This document shows positions 28,257 to 36,186 of a stretch of 64,000 bases of DNA, one piece after another. Position 1 is the first letter of the stretch. Every line of letters begins with the position of its first letter. Where the stretch lies: positions 62,001 to 126,000 of the forward strand of contig NZ_JAAUVN010000007.1 in assembly GCF_012030425.1 (NCBI RefSeq). The letters run 5' to 3'. The position numbers were made by a program, and so were the translations under genes. The notes under the pieces were generated by a model. It was not told the DNA's origin, ran no database searches, and worked only from the letters and a program-made list of their open reading frames with translations. Source of the DNA: Sphingobacterium sp. B16(2022) (GTDB taxonomy: Bacteria > Bacteroidota > Bacteroidia > Sphingobacteriales > Sphingobacteriaceae).

Positions 28257-29942
28257 ATGTCAATACAGTTTGAAATGTTAAAAGAACAATCATCAATAAT
28301 TAAGGTTATTGGGGTTGGTGGTGGTGGCGGTAATGCCGTTAACCACATGTATAAACAAGGAATTAGTGGGGTAGATTTCATCGTGTGTAATACCGATGCT
28401 CAAGCTTTGGAGTTAAGTCCAATACCTAATAAAGTACAATTGGGTATGAGTTTGACAGAAGGTATGGGTGCTGGTGCAGATCCTGATGTAGGTGAAAATT
28501 CAGCTATCGAAAGTATTGACGATATCAAACGTATGTTAGGTACTAATACCAAAATGCTGTTTATTACTGCAGGAATGGGTGGTGGTACTGGTACTGGAGC
28601 TAGTCCCGTATTGGCAAAAGCAGCTAAGGAATTAGGTATTTTGACTGTTGCGATTATTACAACTCCCTTTACTTTCGAAGGTAAACGTCGCCGTTCGCAA
28701 GCCGAAGAAGGTTTATCTGAATTGCGTAAATATGTAGATTCGTATTTAGTGATCTCTAACGATCGTTTGAGAGAGATTTTTGGGAATCTTACCATGACAG
28801 CAGCTTTTGCAAAAGCTGATGATATTTTAACAACTGCCGCAAAAGGTATCGCTGAGATCATTACTATCCCTGGTTATGTAAACGTCGATTTTAAAGATGT
28901 GCGCACAGTGATGAATGATAGTGGTGTTGCCATTATGGGTAATGCTGTTGCTGAAGGTGAAGACCGAGCTATTAAAGCAGTTGAAGGAGCTCTTGCTTCT
29001 CCGCTATTAAAAGATAATGAAATTGAAGGTGCCCGTTATATCTTACTGAATATTACTTCTGGTTTAAAGGAAGTAACTATGGATGAGGTTGCTATTATTA
29101 CTGATTATATTCAAGAGAAAGCTGGTCTTTCTGCAGATTTAATCTGGGGTAATTGTATTGATGAAAACTTTGGCGAGGAACTATCTGTAACAATTATTGC
29201 GACAGGATTCCAGACTTCTGAGGAAAGAGATATTGAACGCGAAAATACGAAAGTTACGATGCCTTTAACGGCTGCAGAACAAGTAGCATCTTTTGTTAAA
29301 CCGGTTAATCAATTTGTACAGAAGGAAGTTACGAATACACCTCTTGTTAATCCTGTGCAAACAAATCCAGAAAACGTTTCAGCTCCTATCCCGACAAATG
29401 ATTTGTTTTCTGCACCTAAAAATGTTGTTCAACAACAGGTTGCTGTTGAAGGGAATTCGATTATTCGTCATGAATTAAATTTTGAAGAAGTGGTCGAAGA
29501 AGAGGCTTCGTCAGCAAATCAGGGAAATGATTTCCAATTAAAAACTTCTCCTTCTGTATTTCAATTTCAGATGCCTACGGTATTTGACGATTACACTGCT
29601 GGATCTGTTTCTCCGCAAGAGGAGCAGGCAAATAATTTCTCTGCTTCTGTCAATAATAAAGCTGAAATAGAACAGGTGGAAGAGGAGCAAGTTTCTTTTG
29701 AAGATCAATTGGTACGTACAAAAGAACGTATTTTGAGATTGAAGGAGTTGAGTATGAAATTAAAATCTTCAAATGGTCTTCAGGAATTGGAAAATGAGCC
29801 AGCTTACAAAAGAAAGCAAATGTCATTAGATGATACGCCGCATTCTTCACAATCTCAGGTTTCCAGATTTACACTGTCTTTTGAAGATGGAAATACAGAA
29901 ATTAGACCCAATAATTCTTTTTTACATGACAATGTAGATTAG
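28257..29942 (+). CDS. ftsZ: Tubulin-like division protein FtsZ with long C-terminal linker
   Basis: FtsZ is the GTPase that forms the division ring. The globular core (about 10-330) has VIGVGGGGGNAVNHM, the tubulin signature GGGTGTGAS (Gly108 onward) and NLTMTAAFAKADDILTTAAKG. The protein is 561 residues against about 380 in E. coli. The excess is a Glu/Gln/Asn/Ser-rich, probably disordered linker (about 330-480), a predicted coiled-coil-like stretch (EDQLVRTKERILRLKELSMKL, near 484-505), and a short C-terminal tail RPNNSFLHDNVD. The tail presumably contacts FtsA. It is the last gene of the dcw cluster and has its own terminator. Confidence 0.97.
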   Translation: MSIQFEMLKEQSSIIKVIGVGGGGGNAVNHMYKQGISGVDFIVCNTDAQALELSPIPNKVQLGMSLTEGMGAGADPDVGENSAIESIDDIKRMLGTNTKMLFITAGMGGGTGTGASPVLAKAAKELGILTVAIITTPFTFEGKRRRSQAEEGLSELRKYVDSYLVISNDRLREIFGNLTMTAAFAKADDILTTAAKGIAEIITIPGYVNVDFKDVRTVMNDSGVAIMGNAVAEGEDRAIKAVEGALASPLLKDNEIEGARYILLNITSGLKEVTMDEVAIITDYIQEKAGLSADLIWGNCIDENFGEELSVTIIATGFQTSEERDIERENTKVTMPLTAAEQVASFVKPVNQFVQKEVTNTPLVNPVQTNPENVSAPIPTNDLFSAPKNVVQQQVAVEGNSIIRHELNFEEVVEEEASSANQGNDFQLKTSPSVFQFQMPTVFDDYTAGSVSPQEEQANNFSASVNNKAEIEQVEEEQVSFEDQLVRTKERILRLKELSMKLKSSNGLQELENEPAYKRKQMSLDDTPHSSQSQVSRFTLSFEDGNTEIRPNNSFLHDNVD

Positions 29943-29965
29943 TTTAATTTTGCATAAATAATATG

Positions 29966-29996
29966 AAAGCTATCTCGTGTGAGATAGCTTTTTTTT
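29966..29996 (+). terminator. Terminator after ftsZ, end of dcw cluster
   Basis: An 11-base stem (29966-29976 with 29981-29991) around the loop GTGT is followed by a T-run. It begins 24 bases after the ftsZ stop and closes the division cluster. Confidence 0.9.
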
Positions 29997-30078
29997 GTAT
30001 CTTTAATTTTTACCATTTATATAGAAATACATTATATTTATGAAATAGCAATGTTGTAAAAACTCTAAAAAAGAGCAT

Positions 30079-31266
30079 ATGCATGGTTATGTCATAGAAC
30101 CGATAAAAACAAGTAGTATAGATATGAATCGCAAATTGAATAATCCAATATGGGTGATGAGTTCAGCATTTGACAAGCTGGATTTAACTGAATTAATAGA
30201 TAAAACAAAAGAAGTCGGAGCTTCAGGTATTGATTTATGTGTGTTTAGAAAAGATGGCACACGTCAGGATCATACGGCAACACATCTCAATTATGAAGGT
30301 TTTACAGCGGAGGATGCAAAACGTACAATAGAAGTTTTCAATCAGGCCGCTTTACATCTGTCTTTGGGGGCTTTCGAGAATATGATCGGTGGAGAAGAAG
30401 GTGAACGGGTTAAAAATCAGAATCATTTATTAAAACTTATTCGGATTGCTCATTTACTCGGAGGAGATGCCAATAATGTAAAAGTGGGGACTTTTGTTGG
30501 TTATAATCATGATCTTGGTAATCAGATAGATGGCTTTCAGAAAAATCTAGATGAGTACAAACGTGTTTTTGCACCAATTATTAAATATGCTGAAGATCTA
30601 GGGGTAACGGTATTGTATGAAAACTGTCCTATGGAAGGCTGGAGATCGTCGCGTTATAGCAGTACTTATAATAATTTGCCAGCAGTATTGGCCGCACGAA
30701 AATTGATGTATGAAATGATACCAAGTAAAGCACATGGTGAAATCTATGATCCATCACATGATGTCTGGCAAAATACAGATCCAGTATCTGTTATCAATGC
30801 TATGGATATTGAGCGGTTACACCGTATTCATATCAAGACTACACGCAATTTAAGTACACAAGCGCGCACGGACTGGGGCGGTATGTATCCAATGCAGCAT
30901 GTTGATGCTGACCTTGCTAAGGCTGCTAATATTGCAATTCCAGCACATGATTGGGATAGACATCATTACGAAGCCATGCTTCCTGGATTTGGAGGGTCAG
31001 ATAGCATGGACTGGAGAGCATTTGTTGATACTTTGCAAAACCGCGCTTTTAACGGAGTTTTTGAAATAGAAAACGAAGCTAAAAATTCTAAAGATACAGG
31101 GGTTATGTCTGCTATCTTACAGGGCTTTAATACCTGTGTTAATTTCTTTGCACCAATGCTATGGGAACTGGATGAAAAGAGCGGGTATTCATATAAAAAT
31201 GAACGTGACTTACAGATCGTACACGGAAAAGATATTCCTGTTGTAACAATTGATGAGTTATCTTAA
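30079..31266 (+). CDS. TIM-barrel sugar phosphate isomerase/epimerase (xylose isomerase-like)
   Basis: This 395-residue protein belongs to the AP endonuclease 2/xylose isomerase-like TIM-barrel superfamily. Candidate metal-binding positions are the Glu in VLYENCPMEGW, the Asp/His in GEIYDPSHDVW, the His in HRIHIKTTR and the Glu in GVFEIENEA. These enzymes epimerise or isomerise sugars or inositols, or act as dehydratases; the substrate is not evident. The conserved region begins at NNPIWVMSSAFDKLDL, so ATG 30124 is a plausible alternative start that would remove 15 residues. The gene stands alone between the ftsZ terminator and a convergent response regulator. Confidence 0.8.
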   Translation: MHGYVIEPIKTSSIDMNRKLNNPIWVMSSAFDKLDLTELIDKTKEVGASGIDLCVFRKDGTRQDHTATHLNYEGFTAEDAKRTIEVFNQAALHLSLGAFENMIGGEEGERVKNQNHLLKLIRIAHLLGGDANNVKVGTFVGYNHDLGNQIDGFQKNLDEYKRVFAPIIKYAEDLGVTVLYENCPMEGWRSSRYSSTYNNLPAVLAARKLMYEMIPSKAHGEIYDPSHDVWQNTDPVSVINAMDIERLHRIHIKTTRNLSTQARTDWGGMYPMQHVDADLAKAANIAIPAHDWDRHHYEAMLPGFGGSDSMDWRAFVDTLQNRAFNGVFEIENEAKNSKDTGVMSAILQGFNTCVNFFAPMLWELDEKSGYSYKNERDLQIVHGKDIPVVTIDELS

Positions 31267-31274
31267 AAAAATAG

Positions 31275-31308
31275 AATTCACTCTGCAAACTAGTTTGCAG
31301 AGTGAATT
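31275..31308. terminator. 34-base perfect palindrome acting as shared terminator
   Basis: The sequence 31275-31308 is its own reverse complement with no spacer, centred on CTAG. It ends the TIM-barrel gene on the plus strand. On the minus strand it encodes the last residues of the response regulator (IHSAN and stop), so half of the terminator is coding sequence. Confidence 0.8.
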
Positions 31309-31931
31309 TTAAATATTTCAATGAGCTCTGGAATATTAGAGACATTTAATTTTTCAAATATTCTGCTTTTGTAAGTACTTACAGTTGACGGGCTAAGATC
31401 TAAGCTCGTAGAGACTTCAATGATACCCAATCCCTGCATTAAATACTTTGCAACATCCACTTCTCTGTTTGAAAGTCGTGAAAGCGGATTCATCGTGTTT
31501 ATCTTAGCTTTGGTTTGAGTTAGCTTCTTAACGTAAAGGTCTTTTACTTCATCCGACATGTATTTTCCTCTTTCTTTTATTGTTAATATTGCATTACTAA
31601 GCTCTGCCATAGCCGTGCTTTTATTGACAAATCCTGCAGCGCCAGCTTCAATATATCTTAAAGCATAAAGAGATTCATCATAAGAAGAGAATACCAGTAT
31701 TTTGATGGACGGTTGTATTTCTAGAATTTCTTTTACTACTCTAATATTATTTCCTCCAGGCATATTGATATCGAGTAATAGTAGATCAAAATCTTCTTTT
31801 TCCAACAATGTTAGAACCTCACTATAATCCTGAGCCTGTGTAATGATACAGGATGGCATAGTTTCTTTTATAATGACAGATGCTCCTAATCGAACAATAC
31901 TATGGTCGTCGGCAATTAATATTTTTTTCAT
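31290..31931 (-). CDS. NarL/LuxR-family response regulator (orphan)
   Basis: This 213-residue two-domain response regulator has a receiver domain (about 1-120) with the acidic pair ADD at 7-9, phosphoacceptor Asp54 in LLLDINMPGG, and Lys104 in GFVNKSTA. The C-terminal LuxR-type helix-turn-helix (about 148-210) contains LSNREVDVAKYLMQG and STVSTYKSRIFEKL. No histidine kinase is next to it: the upstream neighbour is divergent mscL and the downstream neighbour is convergent. It is therefore an orphan regulator in this window, with unknown targets. Confidence 0.9.
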   Translation of the reverse strand: MKKILIADDHSIVRLGASVIIKETMPSCIITQAQDYSEVLTLLEKEDFDLLLLDINMPGGNNIRVVKEILEIQPSIKILVFSSYDESLYALRYIEAGAAGFVNKSTAMAELSNAILTIKERGKYMSDEVKDLYVKKLTQTKAKINTMNPLSRLSNREVDVAKYLMQGLGIIEVSTSLDLSPSTVSTYKSRIFEKLNVSNIPELIEIFKIHSAN

Positions 31932-32109
31932 GAGCGATATTTAGGAAATATTATGTTGCGAATTGTGTTGTTTAAAAATAAACAAAAATACTGAATTCGA
32001 AATAATAAATGCGTGTAAATATAGTCAAAGATTAGTTCTTTTCTGTTTATTTTATTTCTCGCTACTTTGTGTTGTAAATTGGCTAACGATATTTTACCGT
32101 AAATATTAA

Positions 32110-32117
32110 TATTTTTG
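32110..32117 (+). promoter_or_regulatory. Candidate -7 element for mscL
   Basis: TATTTTTG matches TAnnTTTG and would give a leader of about 65 bases before mscL. No TTG is found at the usual distance upstream; the nearest (32079-32081) is 28 bases away. Confidence 0.3.
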
Positions 32118-32189
32118 TGTCAGTTATATTGAAATAAGCTTATATTTAGGTAGAGAATTACAATAATTGCAATATTAAACATTTATTTT

Positions 32190-32597
32190 ATGGGAATTTT
32201 GAAAGAGTTTAAAGAATTTGCTATGCGCGGTAGCGTAGTTGATTTAGCAGTCGGTGTTATTATCGGTGGTGCATTTGGAAAAATTGTAACGTCATTGGTA
32301 GATGATATCATCATGCCACCAATTGGTTATTTGACAGGAGGTGTTGATTTTTCAGAAATTAAATATGTACTTAAAGCTGCAGATGAGGTTGCAAAAAAGC
32401 CAGAAGTAGCGATTAACTTAGGAAACTTTATTAATGTCGTGATCCAATTTCTAATTGTTGCATTTTGTATTTTTATGGTGATAAAAGCCTTAAATTCGAT
32501 GAAACGTAAGGAAGATAAAGCTCCTGAAGTGGCACCTGCTCCAACAAAAGAAGAAACACTTTTAACAGAAATCAGAGATTTACTTAAAAATAAGTAA
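32190..32597 (+). CDS. mscL: Large-conductance mechanosensitive channel MscL
   Basis: MscL is the pentameric inner-membrane safety valve that opens under membrane tension during hypo-osmotic shock. The 135-residue protein has the classic N-terminus ([33 protein letters not shown], seen in two parts around Arg13 and the Gly-rich first helix) and a periplasmic loop with GGVDFSEI. The second membrane helix (about 72-95) is followed by a charged C-terminal bundle ending EIRDLLKNK. It is a single gene with its own terminator. Confidence 0.96.
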   Translation: MGILKEFKEFAMRGSVVDLAVGVIIGGAFGKIVTSLVDDIIMPPIGYLTGGVDFSEIKYVLKAADEVAKKPEVAINLGNFINVVIQFLIVAFCIFMVIKALNSMKRKEDKAPEVAPAPTKEETLLTEIRDLLKNK

Positions 32598-32619
32598 TCA
32601 TATACTTTGGTAAAAAATT

Positions 32620-32652
32620 AGATGAAGAATACCCTATTCTTCATCTGTTTTT
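32620..32652 (+). terminator. Terminator after mscL
   Basis: A 12-base perfect stem (32620-32631 with 32635-32646) with a CCC loop is followed by G and then six T residues. Confidence 0.88.
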
Positions 32653-32692
32653 TATGGAATATTTCGATATTTTGGAGAAGTTGCATTTATTG

Positions 32693-32724
32693 TTTGTTAT
32701 TCTCTAAAATATATTTTACTTTTG
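32693..32724 (+). promoter_or_regulatory. Promoter of the rpmH-rnpA-yidD-tsaB unit
   Basis: TTTG at 32693-32696 is followed after 20 bases by TACTTTTG at 32717-32724, matching the Bacteroidota -33/-7 pattern. Predicted transcription starts about 55 bases before rpmH. Confidence 0.65.
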
Positions 32725-32784
32725 CATTCCTCTTTAGGGAGTTTTATTAATAGAATCAAAACATAATTTAGCATATTAAGCGTC

Positions 32785-32943
32785 ATGAAAAGAACATTTC
32801 AGCCATCGCAAAGAAAAAGAAGAAACAAGCACGGATTCAGAGATCGCATGAGTTCTGCAAATGGTAGAAGAATTTTAGCTTCTCGTAGAGCAAAAGGTAG
32901 AAAACGCCTTACAGTTTCTGACGAAGGTCGTCACAAAGGTTAA
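32785..32943 (+). CDS. rpmH: 50S ribosomal protein L34
   Basis: L34 is a small, very basic large-subunit protein. The 52-residue frame starts [19 protein letters not shown], which is near-universal for L34, and continues with [22 protein letters not shown] before TAA at 32941-32943. It is short but unmistakable. The rpmH-rnpA-yidD order is the classic one, although the usual yidC does not follow here: tsaB takes its place. Confidence 0.98.
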   Translation: MKRTFQPSQRKRRNKHGFRDRMSSANGRRILASRRAKGRKRLTVSDEGRHKG

Positions 32944-33009
32944 TATTTTTGCGTAGCTGGTGGCCAGGAGGCTCGTGTAATGACATGGCCGACTTTTCAG
33001 TCATCGATT

Positions 33010-33447
33010 ATGATTAAAAATACATTTAAAAAAGAAGAACGTTTATGTAGTGTCAAGTTGATTGACACGCTGTTTCATAAAGGTTCTTCTTTTGTTTGTT
33101 ATCCCTACCGTGTTGTCTTCTATGCTCAAAGAGAAGATACTAACCTCATTTTGGAAAATTCTTTATCACAGGTAATCTTAGCGGTTTCAAAACGCCGGTT
33201 CAAACGTGCCGTTGATCGTAATCTGATGAAGAGACGTATGCGTGAATGTTATCGTTTACAAAAAAATGATGGCTTAACACCATTTTTACTGGAACATCAA
33301 TTACCTTTGTTATTTACAATACAATATGTTGGTAAAGGCTTGTTAGCATATGATTTTCTGTATAGTCATATGGAAAAAGCTTTGATAAAATTAAAGAATG
33401 AGTGTTCTAAACTATATTTGGCAAAAGATAATCAAGCGGATATTTAG
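33010..33447 (+). CDS. rnpA: Ribonuclease P protein component RnpA
   Basis: RnpA is the protein cofactor of the RNase P ribozyme that matures tRNA 5' ends. The start is set at ATG 33010 ([13 protein letters not shown]), because homologues begin just before the KKxERL motif; an upstream in-frame ATG at 32980 would add ten non-conserved residues. The RNA-binding signature [23 protein letters not shown] (seen as a run of basic residues around 67-90) is intact. The 145-residue length is slightly longer than average. The 3' end overlaps yidD by 50 bases. Confidence 0.93.
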   Translation: MIKNTFKKEERLCSVKLIDTLFHKGSSFVCYPYRVVFYAQREDTNLILENSLSQVILAVSKRRFKRAVDRNLMKRRMRECYRLQKNDGLTPFLLEHQLPLLFTIQYVGKGLLAYDFLYSHMEKALIKLKNECSKLYLAKDNQADI

Positions 33448-33652
33448 TCTGCTATTCTTAGGTATTATCCGATTTTATCAAATTTTTATCTCTCCTTTCT
33501 TGGGAGCTAATTGTCGTTATACGCCAACCTGTTCTCAGTATGGTTATCAAGCTATACAAAAGTATGGCCCATTTAAAGGAGGATGGTTAGCTATTAAACG
33601 TATCTTGAGTTGTAATCCGTGGGGTGGTCATGGCCACGATCCGGTTCCTTAA
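33398..33652 (+). CDS. yidD: Membrane protein insertion efficiency factor YidD
   Basis: YidD is a small membrane-associated protein that aids YidC-dependent insertion. The 84-residue protein has an amphipathic/hydrophobic N-terminus and the family signature spread over [28 protein letters not shown], including the conserved Cys pair, and ends with [13 protein letters not shown]. It begins inside the 3' end of rnpA in another frame (50-base overlap). No alternative Met exists downstream, so the long overlap is probably real. Confidence 0.95.
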   Translation: MSVLNYIWQKIIKRIFSLLFLGIIRFYQIFISPFLGANCRYTPTCSQYGYQAIQKYGPFKGGWLAIKRILSCNPWGGHGHDPVP

Positions 33653-33668
33653 TCTTTTTACTATAAAT

Positions 33669-34376
33669 ATGCATACTTATATTTTACAAATAGAAACCTC
33701 GACTTCTGTATGTTCAGTAGCTCTAGTTGAATCAGGTAACGTCCGTCAGCACGAAAGTGTTGATGAGCCGAATGTGCACGCTTCTCAATTGACACTTCTT
33801 ATTCAAGCTTTGCTGGATCAGGAAAATATAGGTTTTAAAGATTTATCCGCGATTGCAGTAAGTATGGGGCCTGGATCTTACACTGGCTTAAGGATCGGAG
33901 TTTCTACCGCTAAGGGTTTGTGCTATGCCCTGGATATACCTTTGATCGCTGTCAATACGCTAGATGCTATTTATTCAGGTTTTCGTGCGAATGAAGGGAA
34001 ATCACTATCGTACGATCTTTATATCCCGATGTTAGACGCGAGAAGGATGGAGGTGTACTGTGCTTCATTTGATGATACAGGAAAATCGGTAGTAACTACT
34101 CAAGCTTTGATTATCGATGCTACAAGTTTTGATCAATTTATAGTACAATACCCTCGTATTTGTTTATTTGGTCCGGGAGCGGATAAATTAAAAGATGTAT
34201 TTAGTACTGGACAAGGTGTAGATATTATTGAGGAAGTACAGACGAACGCGACTGATATGAGCAAAATTGCTTTCGATAAGTATCAAGCTAAAGATTTTGA
34301 AGATGTTGCTTACTTCGAACCCTATTATTTAAAAGATTTTGTTGCAACCACTGCAAAGAAAAGACCTGGTTTATAA
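33669..34376 (+). CDS. tsaB: tRNA threonylcarbamoyladenosine synthase subunit TsaB
   Basis: TsaB is the non-catalytic ASKHA-fold partner of TsaD in t6A37 formation. ATG 33669 is chosen because MHTYILQIETSTSVCSVAL is the conserved N-terminus; a longer frame from 33624 would overlap yidD and add unrelated residues. The 235-residue protein has the family motif VSMGPGSYTGLRIGVSTAKGL (split by the Gly-Pro-Gly turn), MLDARRMEVYC, and a C-terminus with YFEPYYLKDFVAT. It follows yidD by 16 bases. Its last 6 bases overlap the convergent corA gene. Confidence 0.94.
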   Translation: MHTYILQIETSTSVCSVALVESGNVRQHESVDEPNVHASQLTLLIQALLDQENIGFKDLSAIAVSMGPGSYTGLRIGVSTAKGLCYALDIPLIAVNTLDAIYSGFRANEGKSLSYDLYIPMLDARRMEVYCASFDDTGKSVVTTQALIIDATSFDQFIVQYPRICLFGPGADKLKDVFSTGQGVDIIEEVQTNATDMSKIAFDKYQAKDFEDVAYFEPYYLKDFVATTAKKRPGL

Positions 34377-35273
34377 CCAGCCTTTTCTTTTGAACCAGTA
34401 ATAGATTGCTAGCGATATTCCGAGCATAATAATAATTGCTACAGGATATCCATAGTACCATTCTAGTTCAGGCATGTTTTTGAAATTCATACCGTAAACG
34501 CCAGCGACAAAAGTAATCGGCATAAAAAACACGGAAAAAATGGTTAAAATACGCATGATTTCGTTCGTGTGATTGGAGGAAATATTAAAATAGATATTGA
34601 GGAGCTGACTTGTGTTCTCTGAAAGATTGTCGTACAGGGTATTGGCTCTCAAATATAGATCTTTTAAATCTCGGCTGTAGACATTGCGTTTTTGATTAGC
34701 ATGAAAGTGCTCTACAATTTCTTTGTACAATATGATAACCTTCCTGACAACATCAATCTGTCTTTTAATAAAATAGACATGTTTGAGGACTAGCTTTTTT
34801 TGACGTGTCAGAAAAACGCTTTCTTCATATTCATCCAATTTAGTAGATATTTTGGGCAGTATTTTTTCAAAAGAGGCCAGCGCCGCCGTGCTCAGGTAAT
34901 TAGCTAAATGTTTACTGTCTTTTAATTTTGGAGATCTAAAATCCAAAAGTTTCATTTTATGAATGAATTCTACATTTTTCTTATGAAGTGTAATGACGAA
35001 GTCTGCACCATAGAAAATAGTTAAACGGTCTGTTATTTCACCAATATTGTCGGAGTTATCCTTAAATGTTGCAGATACCATCCTTAGGATAATAAAAGTA
35101 TAGTTGTCAAACTCTTCTATTTTTGGAAGATGTTCAGGTTCTAAAGAATCTTTAATAGATGCCTGATTGAGGTTATATTTTTCTTTCAAAATTTCGAGAT
35201 CCGTTATACTTGGCTCGAATACATCGACCCATTCATAACTAGCTTGCTCTTTACTTACTATAGTGGATATCAT
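34371..35273 (-). CDS. corA: CorA-family magnesium/cobalt transporter
   Basis: CorA is a pentameric Mg2+ channel/transporter of the inner membrane. The 300-residue protein has a large N-terminal cytoplasmic domain with the long stalk helix and two C-terminal membrane segments (about 240-258 and 272-291). The diagnostic YGMNF motif, Gly261-Met-Asn, lies at the end of the first segment, and the protein ends with a basic KRKGWL tail. The stop codon shares the sequence TTATAA with the convergent tsaB stop, so the two genes overlap by six bases and no terminator separates them. Confidence 0.93.
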   Translation of the reverse strand: MISTIVSKEQASYEWVDVFEPSITDLEILKEKYNLNQASIKDSLEPEHLPKIEEFDNYTFIILRMVSATFKDNSDNIGEITDRLTIFYGADFVITLHKKNVEFIHKMKLLDFRSPKLKDSKHLANYLSTAALASFEKILPKISTKLDEYEESVFLTRQKKLVLKHVYFIKRQIDVVRKVIILYKEIVEHFHANQKRNVYSRDLKDLYLRANTLYDNLSENTSQLLNIYFNISSNHTNEIMRILTIFSVFFMPITFVAGVYGMNFKNMPELEWYYGYPVAIIIMLGISLAIYYWFKRKGWL

Positions 35274-35329
35274 AAATTAATCGGATTTTAGGTTAATATA
35301 CCGAAGAGATTTTCAAAAAGCAAATTGTT

Positions 35330-35371
35330 GTTAAATAAGAAAGCCGCTCATGAGCGGCTTTCTTATTTAAC
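35330..35371 (-). terminator. 42-base perfect palindrome, terminator of the OmpH-like gene
   Basis: Bases 35330-35371 are a spacer-free perfect palindrome with a GC-rich centre (GCCGCTCATGAGCGGC) and A/T-rich outer arms that supply the T-tract. It begins 13 bases beyond the stop of the minus-strand OmpH-like gene. Confidence 0.8.
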
Positions 35372-35384
35372 TATTTTAGAAATG

Positions 35385-35996
35385 TTATTTCTTTTCTTTT
35401 TTATATTCTTCATTTAATTGTTTCACCACTTCATTCGTGATTTCCAATTTTGAATCAGCATATAATACTGTCGGATTTGATTTCGAATATGTCAGTACAA
35501 GTGTATAACCGTTATCACTTGCATGTTTCTTCAAAAATTCGGTAATTTTATTGTAGACATTATTAAATTCAGCGGATTCGTCTTGTTGTATTGAAGCAGA
35601 TGCATTTTGATCTAAACGGCTTAATTCGTCTTGTTTACGTGCTAATTTTTCTTCTGTCGCTTGTCTTTCTGCAGCACTTAAATTAGGTGCTTTTTGTTGG
35701 TATTCTGCAACTTCACGTTGAAAAGCTTGGCTTTTTGCCTGAAGATCTGTTTGTGCTTTTTTAACTTTTGCTTCTAATTTACTTCTAATGTCCTTAAAGT
35801 ACTCATATTTTTGAGATAAAGAATCTGAATTGATGTATACAATTTTCTCAACTTTTGTTGAAGAAGTGTTTGCTGAAGTAGAATCTTTGGAAGTTGTAGC
35901 ACCAGTACTTTTTCCCTCTTGGTTACAAGAAATAGCGGCTACTGATATTGCTACGCCTAAAGTTACCTTTGATAATGTTGAAAATATATTACTCAT
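35385..35996 (-). CDS. Skp/OmpH-family periplasmic chaperone, lipoprotein form
   Basis: Skp/OmpH proteins are coiled-coil chaperones that hold unfolded outer-membrane proteins in the periplasm. The 203-residue protein has a lipoprotein signal with lipobox AISC (Cys24), a Ser/Thr/Gly-rich linker (about 27-50), a short strand region (KIVYINSDSL), and a long Lys/Gln/Glu-rich helical hairpin (about 60-160). A closing strand region (GYTLVLTYSKSNPTVLYAD) is typical of OmpH. E. coli Skp is soluble; a lipid anchor is a difference, though common in Bacteroidota paralogues. The bamA/skp/lpx neighbourhood seen elsewhere is absent, so this is probably a secondary copy. Confidence 0.85.
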   Translation of the reverse strand: MSNIFSTLSKVTLGVAISVAAISCNQEGKSTGATTSKDSTSANTSSTKVEKIVYINSDSLSQKYEYFKDIRSKLEAKVKKAQTDLQAKSQAFQREVAEYQQKAPNLSAAERQATEEKLARKQDELSRLDQNASASIQQDESAEFNNVYNKITEFLKKHASDNGYTLVLTYSKSNPTVLYADSKLEITNEVVKQLNEEYKKEKK

Positions 35997-36026
35997 TGTT
36001 TATTTGATTACACGTTTTAATAAGAA

Positions 36027-36034
36027 CAAACCTA
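36027..36034 (-). promoter_or_regulatory. Candidate -7 element for the OmpH-like gene
   Basis: The minus strand reads TAGGTTTG (TAnnTTTG), 31 bases upstream of the ATG. No -33 TTG is visible. Confidence 0.35.
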
Positions 36035-36131
36035 CTATAAAAAAATTACATTTAGGATTTTCGACTGCTAAAATATAAAATAATTATGGAATAATAGCGC
36101 ATTAAATTGCTTGTTATCACTTCTCGTTGAC

Positions 36132-36162
36132 TTGTTAAAGTGGTTAAAATTTCGTATTTTTG
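36132..36162 (+). promoter_or_regulatory. gyrB promoter
   Basis: TTG at 36132-36134 is followed after 20 bases by TATTTTTG at 36155-36162, a good Bacteroidota -33/-7 pair. It predicts a leader of about 20 bases before gyrB. Confidence 0.65.
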
Positions 36163-36186
36163 ATTACAAGTATTTAATTAGTTTCA

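Noticed and set aside
28400-28861. Antisense open frame of 153 codons within ftsZ
   Set aside because: It mirrors the codon pattern of ftsZ, has no recognisable domain, and lies entirely inside a firmly identified gene.
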